Positions 1 through 5,992 of a stretch of DNA of 17,169 nucleotides are shown here, piece by piece (the first letter of the stretch is position 1; each line of letters starts with the position of its first letter). The notes beneath the pieces are model-generated. The model was not told where the DNA came from. It did not search any database and was given only the letters and a program-made list of their open reading frames with translations. The translations under genes and the position numbers were made by a program. Source of the DNA: Gammaproteobacteria bacterium. GTDB taxonomy: Bacteria; Pseudomonadota; Gammaproteobacteria; S144-34. Where the stretch lies: positions 1 to 17,169 of the forward strand of contig WGBS01000066.1 in the NCBI GenBank assembly GCA_015494165.1. Direction: 5' to 3'.

Positions 1-150
1 GCCGTGAGCGGCATCGCCGGCCCCGGCGGCGGGACGCCGGAGAAGCCCGTGGGCACCGTCTGGCTCGCGTGGGCGCGGGCGGGCGCGGGCGTGCGCACGC
101 GGCTCGCCCGCTTCGCGGGCGACCGCGAGGCCGTGCGGCGGCAGACGGTG
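1..150 (+). pseudogene. pncC: Internal fragment of pncC/CinA C-terminal domain, plus-strand copy
   Basis: Reading frame 1 gives 50 codons that match the second half of PncC. It opens with the conserved SGIAGPGGGTPEKPVGTVW block and ends in the conserved GDREAVRRQTV block. By alignment with the minus copy these are residues 107-156 of a protein that is about 165 residues long in E. coli. After 150 the frame runs into the complement of the gene and loses all similarity, so the fragment lacks both ends within the window. It has no start codon or ribosome site of its own and is best seen as half of a fold-back chimera. It does supply the sequence of the C-terminal half missing from the minus copy. 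Confidence 0.85.
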
Positions 151-203
151 CCCACGGGCTTCTCCGGCGTCCCGCCGCCGGGGCCGGCGATGCCGCTCAC
201 GGC
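1..203. repeat. 62-bp perfect inverted repeat with 79-bp spacer inside pncC
   Basis: Positions 1-62 are the exact reverse complement of 142-203. The pairing breaks at 63/141. The left arm may continue beyond the window, which starts exactly at its edge. Both arms are the same piece of pncC coding sequence (residues 107-126) and the 79-bp spacer is the normal continuation of that gene in plus orientation. The turn-around lies in 142-150 (CAGACGGTG), which fits both the RQTV codons of the plus copy and the complement of the GTV-Trp codons of the minus copy, so it is a microhomology of up to 9 bp. This geometry is typical of fold-back chimeras from amplification or assembly at contig ends. A real local inversion-duplication is possible but less likely. 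Confidence 0.93.
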
Positions 204-521
204 GACGGTCACCTGCGCGCGGCTCGCCGCCAGCGCCCCGGCCGCCATCGCCCGCACCACCGGCTCGCTCACCGCCCCGTGCGCGGCGATCGCCTCGGCC
301 GGGACGCCGAGCATCCGCTCCTTGGCGGCGTTGCTGTAGGTGACGAAGCCGCGGTCGAACCAGCCCGAGCTGCCGGCCACGTCGGTCACGGCCTTGGCGA
401 TCCAGCCGCCGGTGCAGGACTCGGCCGTGGCCAGCCTCAGCCCAGCGCCGGCGAGGGCCTCGCCCACCCGGCGGGCCAGCGCCTCCAGCGCGGCGTCGTC
501 GCAGCCTGCGGGCACGCTCAT
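142..521 (-). CDS. pncC: Nicotinamide-nucleotide amidohydrolase PncC (CinA C-terminal family), 5' part
   Basis: PncC deamidates nicotinamide mononucleotide to nicotinate mononucleotide in the pyridine-nucleotide salvage cycle, in the cytoplasm. The genuine part runs from ATG 521 to 142 (residues 1-126). It shows the family hallmarks TAESCTGGWIAK (about 32-43), GWFDRGFVTYSNAAK, and SGIAGPGGGTPEKPVGTV near the end. A GGGAG ribosome site lies 9 nt before the ATG. At 141 the expected Trp codon TGG becomes TGC and the protein departs from the family. The frame stays open to the window edge but is only the complement of the plus-strand fragment, so I end the gene at 142. This is the short stand-alone CinA C-domain; there is no MoCF-like N-terminal domain. 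In many gammaproteobacteria pncC lies near recA and mutS; mutS is 6.4 kb away here. The family is certain; the truncation may be artefactual. Confidence 0.88.
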
Positions 522-661
522 GGCCGCGCTCTCCCGCGCCGGCCCGATCGGCCCATGCTCTCAACCTCGCTCGCGGCCATCTCCAGGGGAGCATCTCCCG
601 AAGCGGCCCGCCCCGCAAGCCCGGCCGGGAGGCATCCCGCGGCCACCGGCTGTCGGACCCC

Positions 662-2695
662 TCAGACTCTGAGGGCCGCGACGCGCTGGCGGAGCTGGTC
701 GGCGACGCCCGCGAGCTCCTCGCAGCCGCCCTCGGTACGCGAGGCGCCCTCGCCCGCCTCGCCCGCGGCCGCACGGATGCTCTCGACGTTGCGGAGCACC
801 TCCTCGCTGACCTGGGTCTGCTGCTCGGTGGCGCTGGCGATCTGGGCCGCCATGTCGCTGATCTGGGAGACGGCGTCCGCGATCGCGCGCAACCGCTCGC
901 GCGCGTCGGCCGCGCGCTGCACGGACTCCTCGGCCTGCGCCTTCCCGTGCTCCATGACCTCGACCGCCTCCGAGGTGCCCGCCTGCACTCGCTCGATGAT
1001 CTCCTGGATCTCGTGCGTGGACTCCTGCGTGCGCTGGGCCAGCGTCCTCACCTCGTCGGCCACCACGGCGAATCCGCGCCCCTGCTCACCGGCGCGCGCG
1101 GCCTCGATAGCAGCGTTGAGCGCCAGCAGGTTCGTCTGCTCGGCGATGTCGCGGATCACGTCCAGCACCCGGCCGACCTTCGCCGTGTCCTCGTCGAGGC
1201 GGGAGACGACCTCGGCGGCACGCGCCGACTGCGAGGCGAGCGCCCCGATCGCCTCCGCAGTGTCCGTGACCGCCCGCTGGCCGGCCTGTGCGGCCTGGTC
1301 GGCCTCCCGCGCGGCCTCGGCGGTGGCCGCGCAGTTGCGCGCCACCTCCCGCACCGCCGCCGACATCTCCTCCATCGCGGTCGCGAGCTGCTCCGTCTGC
1401 TCGCGCTGGGCGTCCACCGAGGCGTTCCCTCGCCCCGCGGCCGCGCGCAGCGAGCCGCTCGTGCTGCACAGGGCCTCGACGGACCGGACCACCTCCCCCA
1501 CGAGCGCCTGGAACCTCTCCGCCATCGCGTCGAGCCGCTCGCCGATCCGCGCCAGCTCGTCGCGCCCCGGCACCGACGCGCGCGCGGAGAGATCGCCGTC
1601 CATGAGCCGCAGCAGCGCCGCGTCGATGCGGCCGATCGAGTCGCGGATCCCGCGGTAGAAGGCGAGGAACAGGACTGCGAGGGCTGCAAGCAGCGCCGCC
1701 ACCGAGGCGGCGATCACGTCGCGCCCAAAGCCGGCCCGCTCCCCCCGGGCCTTGAGCAGCCCGTCGAGGGCAGCGAGCCCGGAGTCGAGGAGCGAGTACG
1801 CTTGCGCGATCGCAGCGGTCCCCCGCGTGAAGACGTCCTGGGCCCGTGCGCCCTCGGCGGTGCCGCGGAAGACGCGCTCGGCGAAGTCGAGGTAGCCGCT
1901 CGCGGCCGCGCGGGCCGCATCGTAGCTGCCCACGAGGGAGCCGGCGACCTCCGGCCGCTCCCGCTCGATCACCCCGAGCGCGTGAGCCAGTTCGGCGAGC
2001 AGGCGTCGCGCAGTCGTGAGATCCACGGCGAGCGCCAGCCTCTCATCGGGCGTGGCGCTCCCGCGCGCGACGATCCCGGAAAGCAGGCCTCGAAGCCGGC
2101 CGAGGGTTTCGGCCAGCTCCGGGAGGACACTTACGACGGTACCCGCGAGGAAGACCGTGGCGGGGCGCTCGTCGAACAGCAGGCCGGAGCGCTCACCAAC
2201 GTCACGTCCCAGCGCGAGCAGGTCGCCGGCGAGCCGTGTGTGGCGCTCGAACGCGGTGGCCGGCTCCAGCGCGCCGACCTCCCGCCTCAGCGCAGACCAC
2301 CGGCGCGCCAGCTCACCGACGCGGTCTCCCGTCCCGAGCATGGCGCCGAGCTCGGCATCAAGCCCGCCCAGCTTCCGGAAGTCGCGGTCGATCTCCCGGG
2401 CTTTGGCCGCGAGGCGCGGGCGGAAGCCCTCCGCCCCGTTGAGGAGGGCGTTCGCCATGCCGCGGTGCTCGGGCACGTGCTGCAGGAGGGGGCGCAGCGC
2501 GGCGAAATAGCGCAGCGCCTGGCGCTCGCGCCGTGCCTCGGCCGCGGCCGCATCCGCGTCCATCACCAGCCTCGCGCCGAGCAGCGAGAGGGGCACCAGG
2601 AAGATAACGAGCACCGAGGCGAACTTGACCGGAAAGGGCATGCGCCGCGAAAGCCGCGCCAGGACGTCCAGAAAGATGAGCTTGGGCAGCTTCAT
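662..2695 (-). CDS. Methyl-accepting chemotaxis protein with large helical periplasmic sensor
   Basis: This 677-residue transmembrane chemoreceptor would signal through CheW/CheA to the flagellar motor. TM1 is about 23-45 (VLVIFLVPLSLLG) and TM2 about 326-347 (AALLAALAVLFLAFY). Between them lie about 280 periplasmic residues that look wholly helical and include QHVPEHRGMANALLNG at 72-87, a Q-x-x-x-x-HRG-type motif seen in some helical sensor domains. HAMP is about 348-400. The cytoplasmic coiled coil contains the canonical tip IAEQTNLLALNAAIEAARAG (517-536) followed by GRGFAVVADEVRTLAQRT. The C-terminus ends in VAALRV with no NWETF-like pentapeptide, so no CheR/CheB tether is visible. I chose ATG 2695 because TM1 follows it and a flagellar promoter lies just upstream; a GAGAG sequence precedes it. 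The frame is open further upstream, but that stretch covers this promoter and another gene's terminator. The ligand is unknown. Confidence 0.95.
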   Translation of the reverse strand: MKLPKLIFLDVLARLSRRMPFPVKFASVLVIFLVPLSLLGARLVMDADAAAAEARRERQALRYFAALRPLLQHVPEHRGMANALLNGAEGFRPRLAAKAREIDRDFRKLGGLDAELGAMLGTGDRVGELARRWSALRREVGALEPATAFERHTRLAGDLLALGRDVGERSGLLFDERPATVFLAGTVVSVLPELAETLGRLRGLLSGIVARGSATPDERLALAVDLTTARRLLAELAHALGVIERERPEVAGSLVGSYDAARAAASGYLDFAERVFRGTAEGARAQDVFTRGTAAIAQAYSLLDSGLAALDGLLKARGERAGFGRDVIAASVAALLAALAVLFLAFYRGIRDSIGRIDAALLRLMDGDLSARASVPGRDELARIGERLDAMAERFQALVGEVVRSVEALCSTSGSLRAAAGRGNASVDAQREQTEQLATAMEEMSAAVREVARNCAATAEAAREADQAAQAGQRAVTDTAEAIGALASQSARAAEVVSRLDEDTAKVGRVLDVIRDIAEQTNLLALNAAIEAARAGEQGRGFAVVADEVRTLAQRTQESTHEIQEIIERVQAGTSEAVEVMEHGKAQAEESVQRAADARERLRAIADAVSQISDMAAQIASATEQQTQVSEEVLRNVESIRAAAGEAGEGASRTEGGCEELAGVADQLRQRVAALRV

Positions 2696-2756
2696 ATCCG
2701 CTCTCGCTGTCTGGGCCGCTCCTGCCGGAGCCGGAAAGACCACGAACCGCACAGGC

Positions 2757-2783
2757 CTATCGGCTGGAGCCGGCCCTGCTTGA
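2757..2783 (-). promoter_or_regulatory. Sigma-28 (FliA) class promoter for the chemoreceptor gene
   Basis: Read on the minus strand, TCAAGCAG (2783-2776), an 11-nt spacer and GCCGATAG (2764-2757) match the FliA consensus TAAAGTTT-N11-GCCGATAA. The -10 matches 7 of 8 positions, the -35 core TCAAG matches TAAAG at 4 of 5, and the spacing is exact. Transcription would start near 2748, leaving a leader of about 50 nt before ATG 2695. This places the receptor in the late flagellar regulon. Confidence 0.75.
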
Positions 2784-2823
2784 GCGCCGGCTCCGCGGCG
2801 GCAAACGGGGGTGGCGGGGCCCC

Positions 2824-2858
2824 AAAATGCGGAGGGGGCCGCGGTGCGGCCCCCTCCG
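2824..2858 (-). terminator. Rho-independent terminator of the secreted repeat-protein gene
   Basis: A perfect 13-bp stem (2830-2842 with 2846-2858, CGGAGGGGGCCGC) closes a 3-nt loop. On the minus strand it is followed by GCATTTT (a run of four T, 2827-2824). It lies 44 bp downstream of the stop codon of the minus-strand gene 2902-3510 and insulates that gene from the chemoreceptor promoter. Confidence 0.85.
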
Positions 2859-2901
2859 GCTTTGTCGTGGTGATGCGCTTCCCTGCCGCCCCGACGGGCG
2901 C

Positions 2902-3510
2902 TCAGTCGTGCTCCACCTCCGGATGCTCCACCTCCGGGGCCTCGGGGGCCTCCATCTCCGGCGTCTCCACCTCGGGCGCCTCCACCTCCGGGGTCTCCGG
3001 ATGCTCCACCTCGGGCGTCTCCACCTCCGGAGCCTCCGGATGCTCGACCTCCGGCACCTCCGGGTGCTCCATCTCGGGGTGCTCGACCTCGGGCGCCTCC
3101 GGGTGCTCGAGCTCCGGGTGCTCCACCTCCGGGGGCTCGATCTCGACCTCGACCTGCCCGTCCGGGCCGACCTCGATCGCGATCTCGGTGCCCGGGGGCA
3201 GGCCCTCCGGAATCTGGATGCCGTCCGGCACCGCGAGCGAGGGATCCGTGGTGTGCTCGATATGCACGATGGGGCTGCCGTCCTCGCCCACGGTGACCTC
3301 GATCTCGGTCCCTGCCGGCAGGTCCGAGGGGACGGTCACGCCGTCCACCACCACGCTGCCGCCCGGGGCGGGATCCGGCGACGGCGCAGGGCCCGGGTCC
3401 GGAGCGCCCGCCCCGCCATCGGTGGCCGCCAGGGCGGAGCCGCCTCCCAGGATCGCCCCGAGCACGGCAGCGGCCAGGCTGTTGCGTCTCGTCGTCTTCG
3501 TCGCGCGCAT
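2902..3510 (-). CDS. Secreted protein with duplicated beta module and His/Glu/Pro repeat tail
   Basis: I do not recognise a named family. The 202-residue product has a Sec-type signal peptide (Arg/Lys-rich start, hydrophobic SLAAAVLGAILGG, probable cut after SALA near residue 28). A Pro/Asp/Gly linker follows (about 31-50). Two related modules come next: VTVPSDLPAGTEIEVTVGED (58-77) and IQIPEGLPPGTEIAIEVGPD (98-117), each continued by a short alternating hydrophobic strand. Residues 127-202 are a repeat tail built on PEVEHPE-like units with about eight His and very many Glu, suited to binding metal ions or polycations; that is inference. ATG 3510 is chosen because a perfect AGGAGG sits 6 nt upstream and the signal peptide begins there. 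It diverges from the DUF6502/DUF5666/barrel operon, whose lipoprotein ends in a similar tail. It has its own promoter and terminator. Confidence 0.88.
   Translation of the reverse strand: MRATKTTRRNSLAAAVLGAILGGGSALAATDGGAGAPDPGPAPSPDPAPGGSVVVDGVTVPSDLPAGTEIEVTVGEDGSPIVHIEHTTDPSLAVPDGIQIPEGLPPGTEIAIEVGPDGQVEVEIEPPEVEHPELEHPEAPEVEHPEMEHPEVPEVEHPEAPEVETPEVEHPETPEVEAPEVETPEMEAPEAPEVEHPEVEHD
2905..3132 (-). repeat. Pro-Glu-x-Glu-His/Ala/Thr coding repeat tract
   Basis: Residues 127-202 of the secreted protein consist of five-residue units of the form P-E-x-E-H/A/T (x = V, L, M) interrupted by three-residue P-E-A/T/V units. At DNA level the plus strand shows degenerate repeats around CTCCACCTCCGG and CTCGACCTCGGG. 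The copies vary at third positions, so this is not a fresh slippage array, but unit number could differ between strains. Confidence 0.85.
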
Positions 3511-3542
3511 CTCTCGCCTCCTCTCGCTGGCGTTCGCCTCGT

Positions 3543-3561
3543 CGTGGGATTTTTTCCCACG
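3543..3561. promoter_or_regulatory. Inverted-repeat operator candidate, copy 1
   Basis: CGTGGGATTTTTTCCCACG has 7-bp arms around a five-T centre. It lies 33 bp upstream of ATG 3510 on the minus strand. The 17-bp core (3544-3560) is identical at 15 of 17 positions to copy 2 at 3667-3683. Both copies have the T run on the plus strand although the flanking genes diverge, which favours a DNA-binding site over a shared RNA hairpin. The adjacent HTH gene is the obvious candidate binder (inference). Confidence 0.65.
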
Positions 3562-3572
3562 TCGTGCGTGAC

Positions 3573-3600
3573 AGCCTAGCAGGCGCAGGCTGCAAGTCAA
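3573..3600 (-). promoter_or_regulatory. Sigma-70-like promoter of the secreted repeat-protein gene
   Basis: On the minus strand TTGACT (3600-3595) and TAGGCT (3578-3573) are separated by 16 nt, giving a start near 3566, about 55 nt before ATG 3510. A short inverted repeat, CAGCCT-N9-AGGCTG (3572-3592), overlaps the -10 and spacer. The T6-centred inverted repeat 3543-3561 starts just downstream of the predicted transcription start, a position suited to repression. Confidence 0.6.
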
Positions 3601-3665
3601 CCCCTCGAGCACGTGAAGCCTCGAAAATGTGACGCAGCTCGCAGGACGGGGCGCCCTGAGCTATG

Positions 3666-3684
3666 TGTGGCGTTTTTTCCCACA
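3666..3684. promoter_or_regulatory. Inverted-repeat operator candidate, copy 2
   Basis: TGTGGCGTTTTTTCCCACA has 5-bp arms and repeats copy 1 at 15 of 17 core positions. It ends 18 bp before ATG 3703 of the DUF6502 gene. It overlaps the end of a weak -10-like TATGTG (3662-3667) and would cover the transcription start. No convincing -35 is visible, so this promoter may need an activator or may be transcribed weakly. Confidence 0.6.
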
Positions 3685-3702
3685 GTCCGTTAGCATCGCG
3701 GC

Positions 3703-4581
3703 ATGGCGAGGACGCGCGAGACGCCGCCCATGGCCCCCGCCGTCGCCGGCGCCCTGCGCCGGGCGCTGCGCCCCGTGGTGCATCTGTGCATCGCCCTCGG
3801 CGTGACCTACCCCACGCTCGCGCGCCTGCTGCGCTCGCTCTTCTTCGAGGTGGCGCTGGAGGACTTCGCCCTGCGCGACCGGCCGCAGACGGACAGCCGC
3901 CTGAGCCTGCTCACGGGCATCCACCGCAAGGAGATCCGGCGGCTGCGCGAGGAGCCGCGCGAGCGCACGGGCCCGCCGCCGGTGGTCTCGCTCGGTGCCC
4001 AGATCGCGGCCCGATGGATGGCCGACCCGCGCTACTCGGATGCCGAGGGGCGGCCCCGCCCCCTGCCGCGGCGCTCGGACGATCCGCAGGCGCCCTCTTT
4101 CGAGCGCCTGGTCGAGGAGGTCAGCCGCGACATCCGCCCGCGGGCGGTGCTCGACGAGTGGCTGCGGCTCGGCGCCGCCCGCCTGGACGAGGACGGCTAC
4201 GTGCACCTGGACGCGGAGGCCTTCGTGCCGCGCACGGGCATGGACGAGAAGCTGTTCTACTTCGGCCGCAACGTGGGCGACCATGCGGCCGCAGCGACAC
4301 ACAATGTGCTCGACGGCCGCCCGCCCCTGCTCGAGCGCGCCGTCTACTACGACCGGCTGAGCCCGGAGTCGGTGCGGCGGCTCGCGACCCGCGCGCGCGA
4401 GCTCGCGATGCGCGCGCTGCAGGCCGTCAACCGCGAGGCCCTGGAGCTGCAGGAACGCGACGCGGGCCGCGCGGACGCGACGGAGCGCATGAGCTTCGGG
4501 GCCTACTTCTTCGGCACCGGGATGCGGCCCACGGCCCCGGAGGGAGGGAACGATGCGGAGGACGATGGCGCGAAGGGCTGA
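3703..4581 (+). CDS. DUF6502-type helix-turn-helix protein
   Basis: The 292-residue soluble protein resembles the DUF6502 family. The recognisable N-terminal block includes GVTYPTLARLLRSLFFEVA (33-51), then DFALRDRPQTDSRLSLLTG (54-72) and IHRKEIRRL (73-81), the layout of a helix-turn-helix followed by a recognition-like basic helix. The C-terminal two thirds contain the block DGYVHLDAEAFVPR (164-177) and a helical segment with no motif I know. The biochemical role of the family is not established as far as I know; DNA binding is inferred from the fold-like pattern. ATG 3703 is the first possible start after an in-frame TAG (3691); no clear ribosome site precedes it, and ATG 3730 is an alternative. 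The end overlaps the start of the next gene by 29 bp, implying translational coupling. Two matching inverted repeats upstream suggest autoregulation. Confidence 0.85.
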   Translation: MARTRETPPMAPAVAGALRRALRPVVHLCIALGVTYPTLARLLRSLFFEVALEDFALRDRPQTDSRLSLLTGIHRKEIRRLREEPRERTGPPPVVSLGAQIAARWMADPRYSDAEGRPRPLPRRSDDPQAPSFERLVEEVSRDIRPRAVLDEWLRLGAARLDEDGYVHLDAEAFVPRTGMDEKLFYFGRNVGDHAAAATHNVLDGRPPLLERAVYYDRLSPESVRRLATRARELAMRALQAVNREALELQERDAGRADATERMSFGAYFFGTGMRPTAPEGGNDAEDDGAKG

Positions 4582-5941
4582 CGGCGCGCGCGCGCCCCGA
4601 CGGCTGCTGCTCGCCGCCGCGGCGCTGGCCCTCGCCGCCTGCCAGGCGGGCGCGCCGCGCGCGCCTTCCCTCGCCGCGCTCGGTGGCGGCGGAGAGCAGG
4701 ACGGCAGCGGGCTCGGCGGCACGGGGCACCGCGGCGGCATCGGCGGCACCGGCCTGCGTGCCGAGGGCGGCCTCGGCGGCACCGGAATCGTCGGCACCGT
4801 GACCGCCTTCGGCAGCATCGTGGTGCAGGGCCGCCACATCGGCCTGCCGCCGTCGCTCGAGGTGCGCGAGGAGGATCGGCCCGCCTCGCCGGCGGACCTG
4901 CGCGTCGGCCAGGTGGTGGCCGTCCTGGCCACCGGGCGCGAGGGCGGCCGGCCGGTGGCCGTGCGCGTGCGGGTGCGCTACGCGGTCGAGGGGCCGGTCG
5001 AACGCGTGCGCCGGGCGCCGGACGGCAACTGGCTCACCGTCGCCGGCCAGCGCGTGCGCCTCGCCCCCGGGGCGCGGGTCGAGGGCCCCGCGCCGCGGCG
5101 CGGCGCCTGGGCGCAGGTCTCGGGCCTGCGGCGCGCGGACGGCAGCGTGCGCGCCACCTTCGTGCGCCTGAGGCCCGCCGCACCGGCCGGGGCAGCGGTG
5201 GCGGTGCGCGGCGTGCCGCGTGCCGACGGCGGAGGGCTGCGCATCGGGGACCTGCGCCTCGAAGGCACGCGCGGCCGGCTGCGCGCGGGCGTGCCGGTGC
5301 GCGTGACGGGGACCCTCCTCGCAGGCGACCGGCTCCGGGTCGCCGCCGTCGAGCCCGACCGCTACGCCCCGGGCCCCGCGCGGCGCCTCGCGCTCGAGGC
5401 CTACGTGCAGGAGAGCGTGCCTGAGCGGCGTCTGCTGCGGGTCGGGGGCCTGCCGGTGCGTATCGGGCCGGCGACACGCATCGTGGGCGGCGACCTGGGC
5501 AGCCTCGCCCCGGACCGGCTCGTGCGCGTGGAGGCGCCGGCGCCGGCGGCGCCGCTGCCGGAGCAGGCCCCGGAGGCGACGCGCATCGAGGTGCTGGACG
5601 AGCACGCCGAGCCGCTCGCCCTCCCTCTGCTGCCGGGCGAGACAGGCGCTCCCGGCCACCCGCCCGAGCCGCCCGAGGCCGAGCACGGGGCCGAGCCGCC
5701 GGAGCCCGGCGAGGCGCCGGAGAACGAAGCCGAGGCACCCGAGATCGAGGCCCCCGAGGCGGAAGCGCCCGAGGCCGAGCCGCCCGAGATGGAGGCGCCG
5801 GAGACCGAACGGCCCGAGACGGAGCCCCCCGAGGTGGAGGCGCCCGAAACGGAGGGCCCGGAGGCGGAAGCGCCCGAGATGGAGGCTCCGGGGCCCGAGG
5901 GGCCGCCCGAGATCCCGGAGGGCCCGGAGCACGAGGACTGA
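4553..5941 (+). CDS. DUF5666-type lipoprotein with acidic Pro/Glu repeat tail
   Basis: The 462-residue product starts with an Arg-rich n-region, a hydrophobic stretch and the lipobox LAAC with lipidated Cys30; Gln at +2 suggests outer-membrane sorting. A Gly-rich segment repeats GLGGTG/GIGGTG (53-78) and leads into a DUF5666-like module, GTVTAFGSIVVQGRHI (81-96). Three more related small beta modules follow (about 143-206, 216-268, 281-326), each with a V-x-G...L-x-V pattern. Residues about 370-462 form a Pro/Glu tail (units such as EAPEMEAPETE) ending in EHED. ATG 4553 is preceded by GGAGGGAGG with proper spacing; the later ATG 4565 is less well placed. It overlaps the HTH gene by 29 bp and is 51 bp from the barrel gene. 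The function is unknown; envelope anchoring with an exposed polyanionic arm is my inference. Confidence 0.86.
   Translation: MRRTMARRADGARAPRRLLLAAAALALAACQAGAPRAPSLAALGGGGEQDGSGLGGTGHRGGIGGTGLRAEGGLGGTGIVGTVTAFGSIVVQGRHIGLPPSLEVREEDRPASPADLRVGQVVAVLATGREGGRPVAVRVRVRYAVEGPVERVRRAPDGNWLTVAGQRVRLAPGARVEGPAPRRGAWAQVSGLRRADGSVRATFVRLRPAAPAGAAVAVRGVPRADGGGLRIGDLRLEGTRGRLRAGVPVRVTGTLLAGDRLRVAAVEPDRYAPGPARRLALEAYVQESVPERRLLRVGGLPVRIGPATRIVGGDLGSLAPDRLVRVEAPAPAAPLPEQAPEATRIEVLDEHAEPLALPLLPGETGAPGHPPEPPEAEHGAEPPEPGEAPENEAEAPEIEAPEAEAPEAEPPEMEAPETERPETEPPEVEAPETEGPEAEAPEMEAPGPEGPPEIPEGPEHED
5660..5938 (+). repeat. Acidic Pro-Glu coding repeat tract in the lipoprotein
   Basis: Residues 370-462 are built from units P-E-x-E-A/P/R/G with occasional three-residue PEA insertions, the same architecture as the tail of the divergent secreted protein at 2905-3132. 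Here Ala, Pro, Arg or Gly replaces most of the His. The DNA is degenerate GAGGCGCCCGAG-like repetition without perfect long copies. Confidence 0.85.
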
Positions 5942-5992
5942 GCCACAGCAGCGAGAGCACCCAACGATCCGACGACCGCAAGGAGCCACGAC

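Noticed and set aside
659..675. Perfect palindrome CCTCAGACTCTGAGG-like at the chemoreceptor stop as a terminator
   Set aside because: The 7-bp stem overlaps the stop codon and no T run follows on the minus strand; evidence too thin.
2905..3132. CRISPR-like or satellite array
   Set aside because: The repetition follows the codon frame of a secreted protein, with variable third positions and no spacers.
3543..3561. Intrinsic terminator at the T6 inverted repeat
   Set aside because: The T run is in the loop, not after the stem, and a near-identical copy stands before the opposite gene, so an operator is the better reading.
69..3571. Long open frames on the plus strand opposite the chemoreceptor and repeat protein
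   Set aside because: They are complements of recognised genes in GC-rich DNA, with Arg/Ala/Ser-rich compositions and no family motifs.
2696..3595. N-terminal extension of the chemoreceptor reading frame to 977 residues
   Set aside because: The extra 300 codons read antisense-like Gly/Arg-rich sequence across a terminator, a flagellar promoter and another gene; TM1 follows ATG 2695 directly.
5660..5938. PE/PPE or PEP-CTERM protein assignment based on the Pro-Glu tail
   Set aside because: There is no PE/PPE domain, and no C-terminal membrane helix with a PEP sorting motif; the tail simply ends in EHED.
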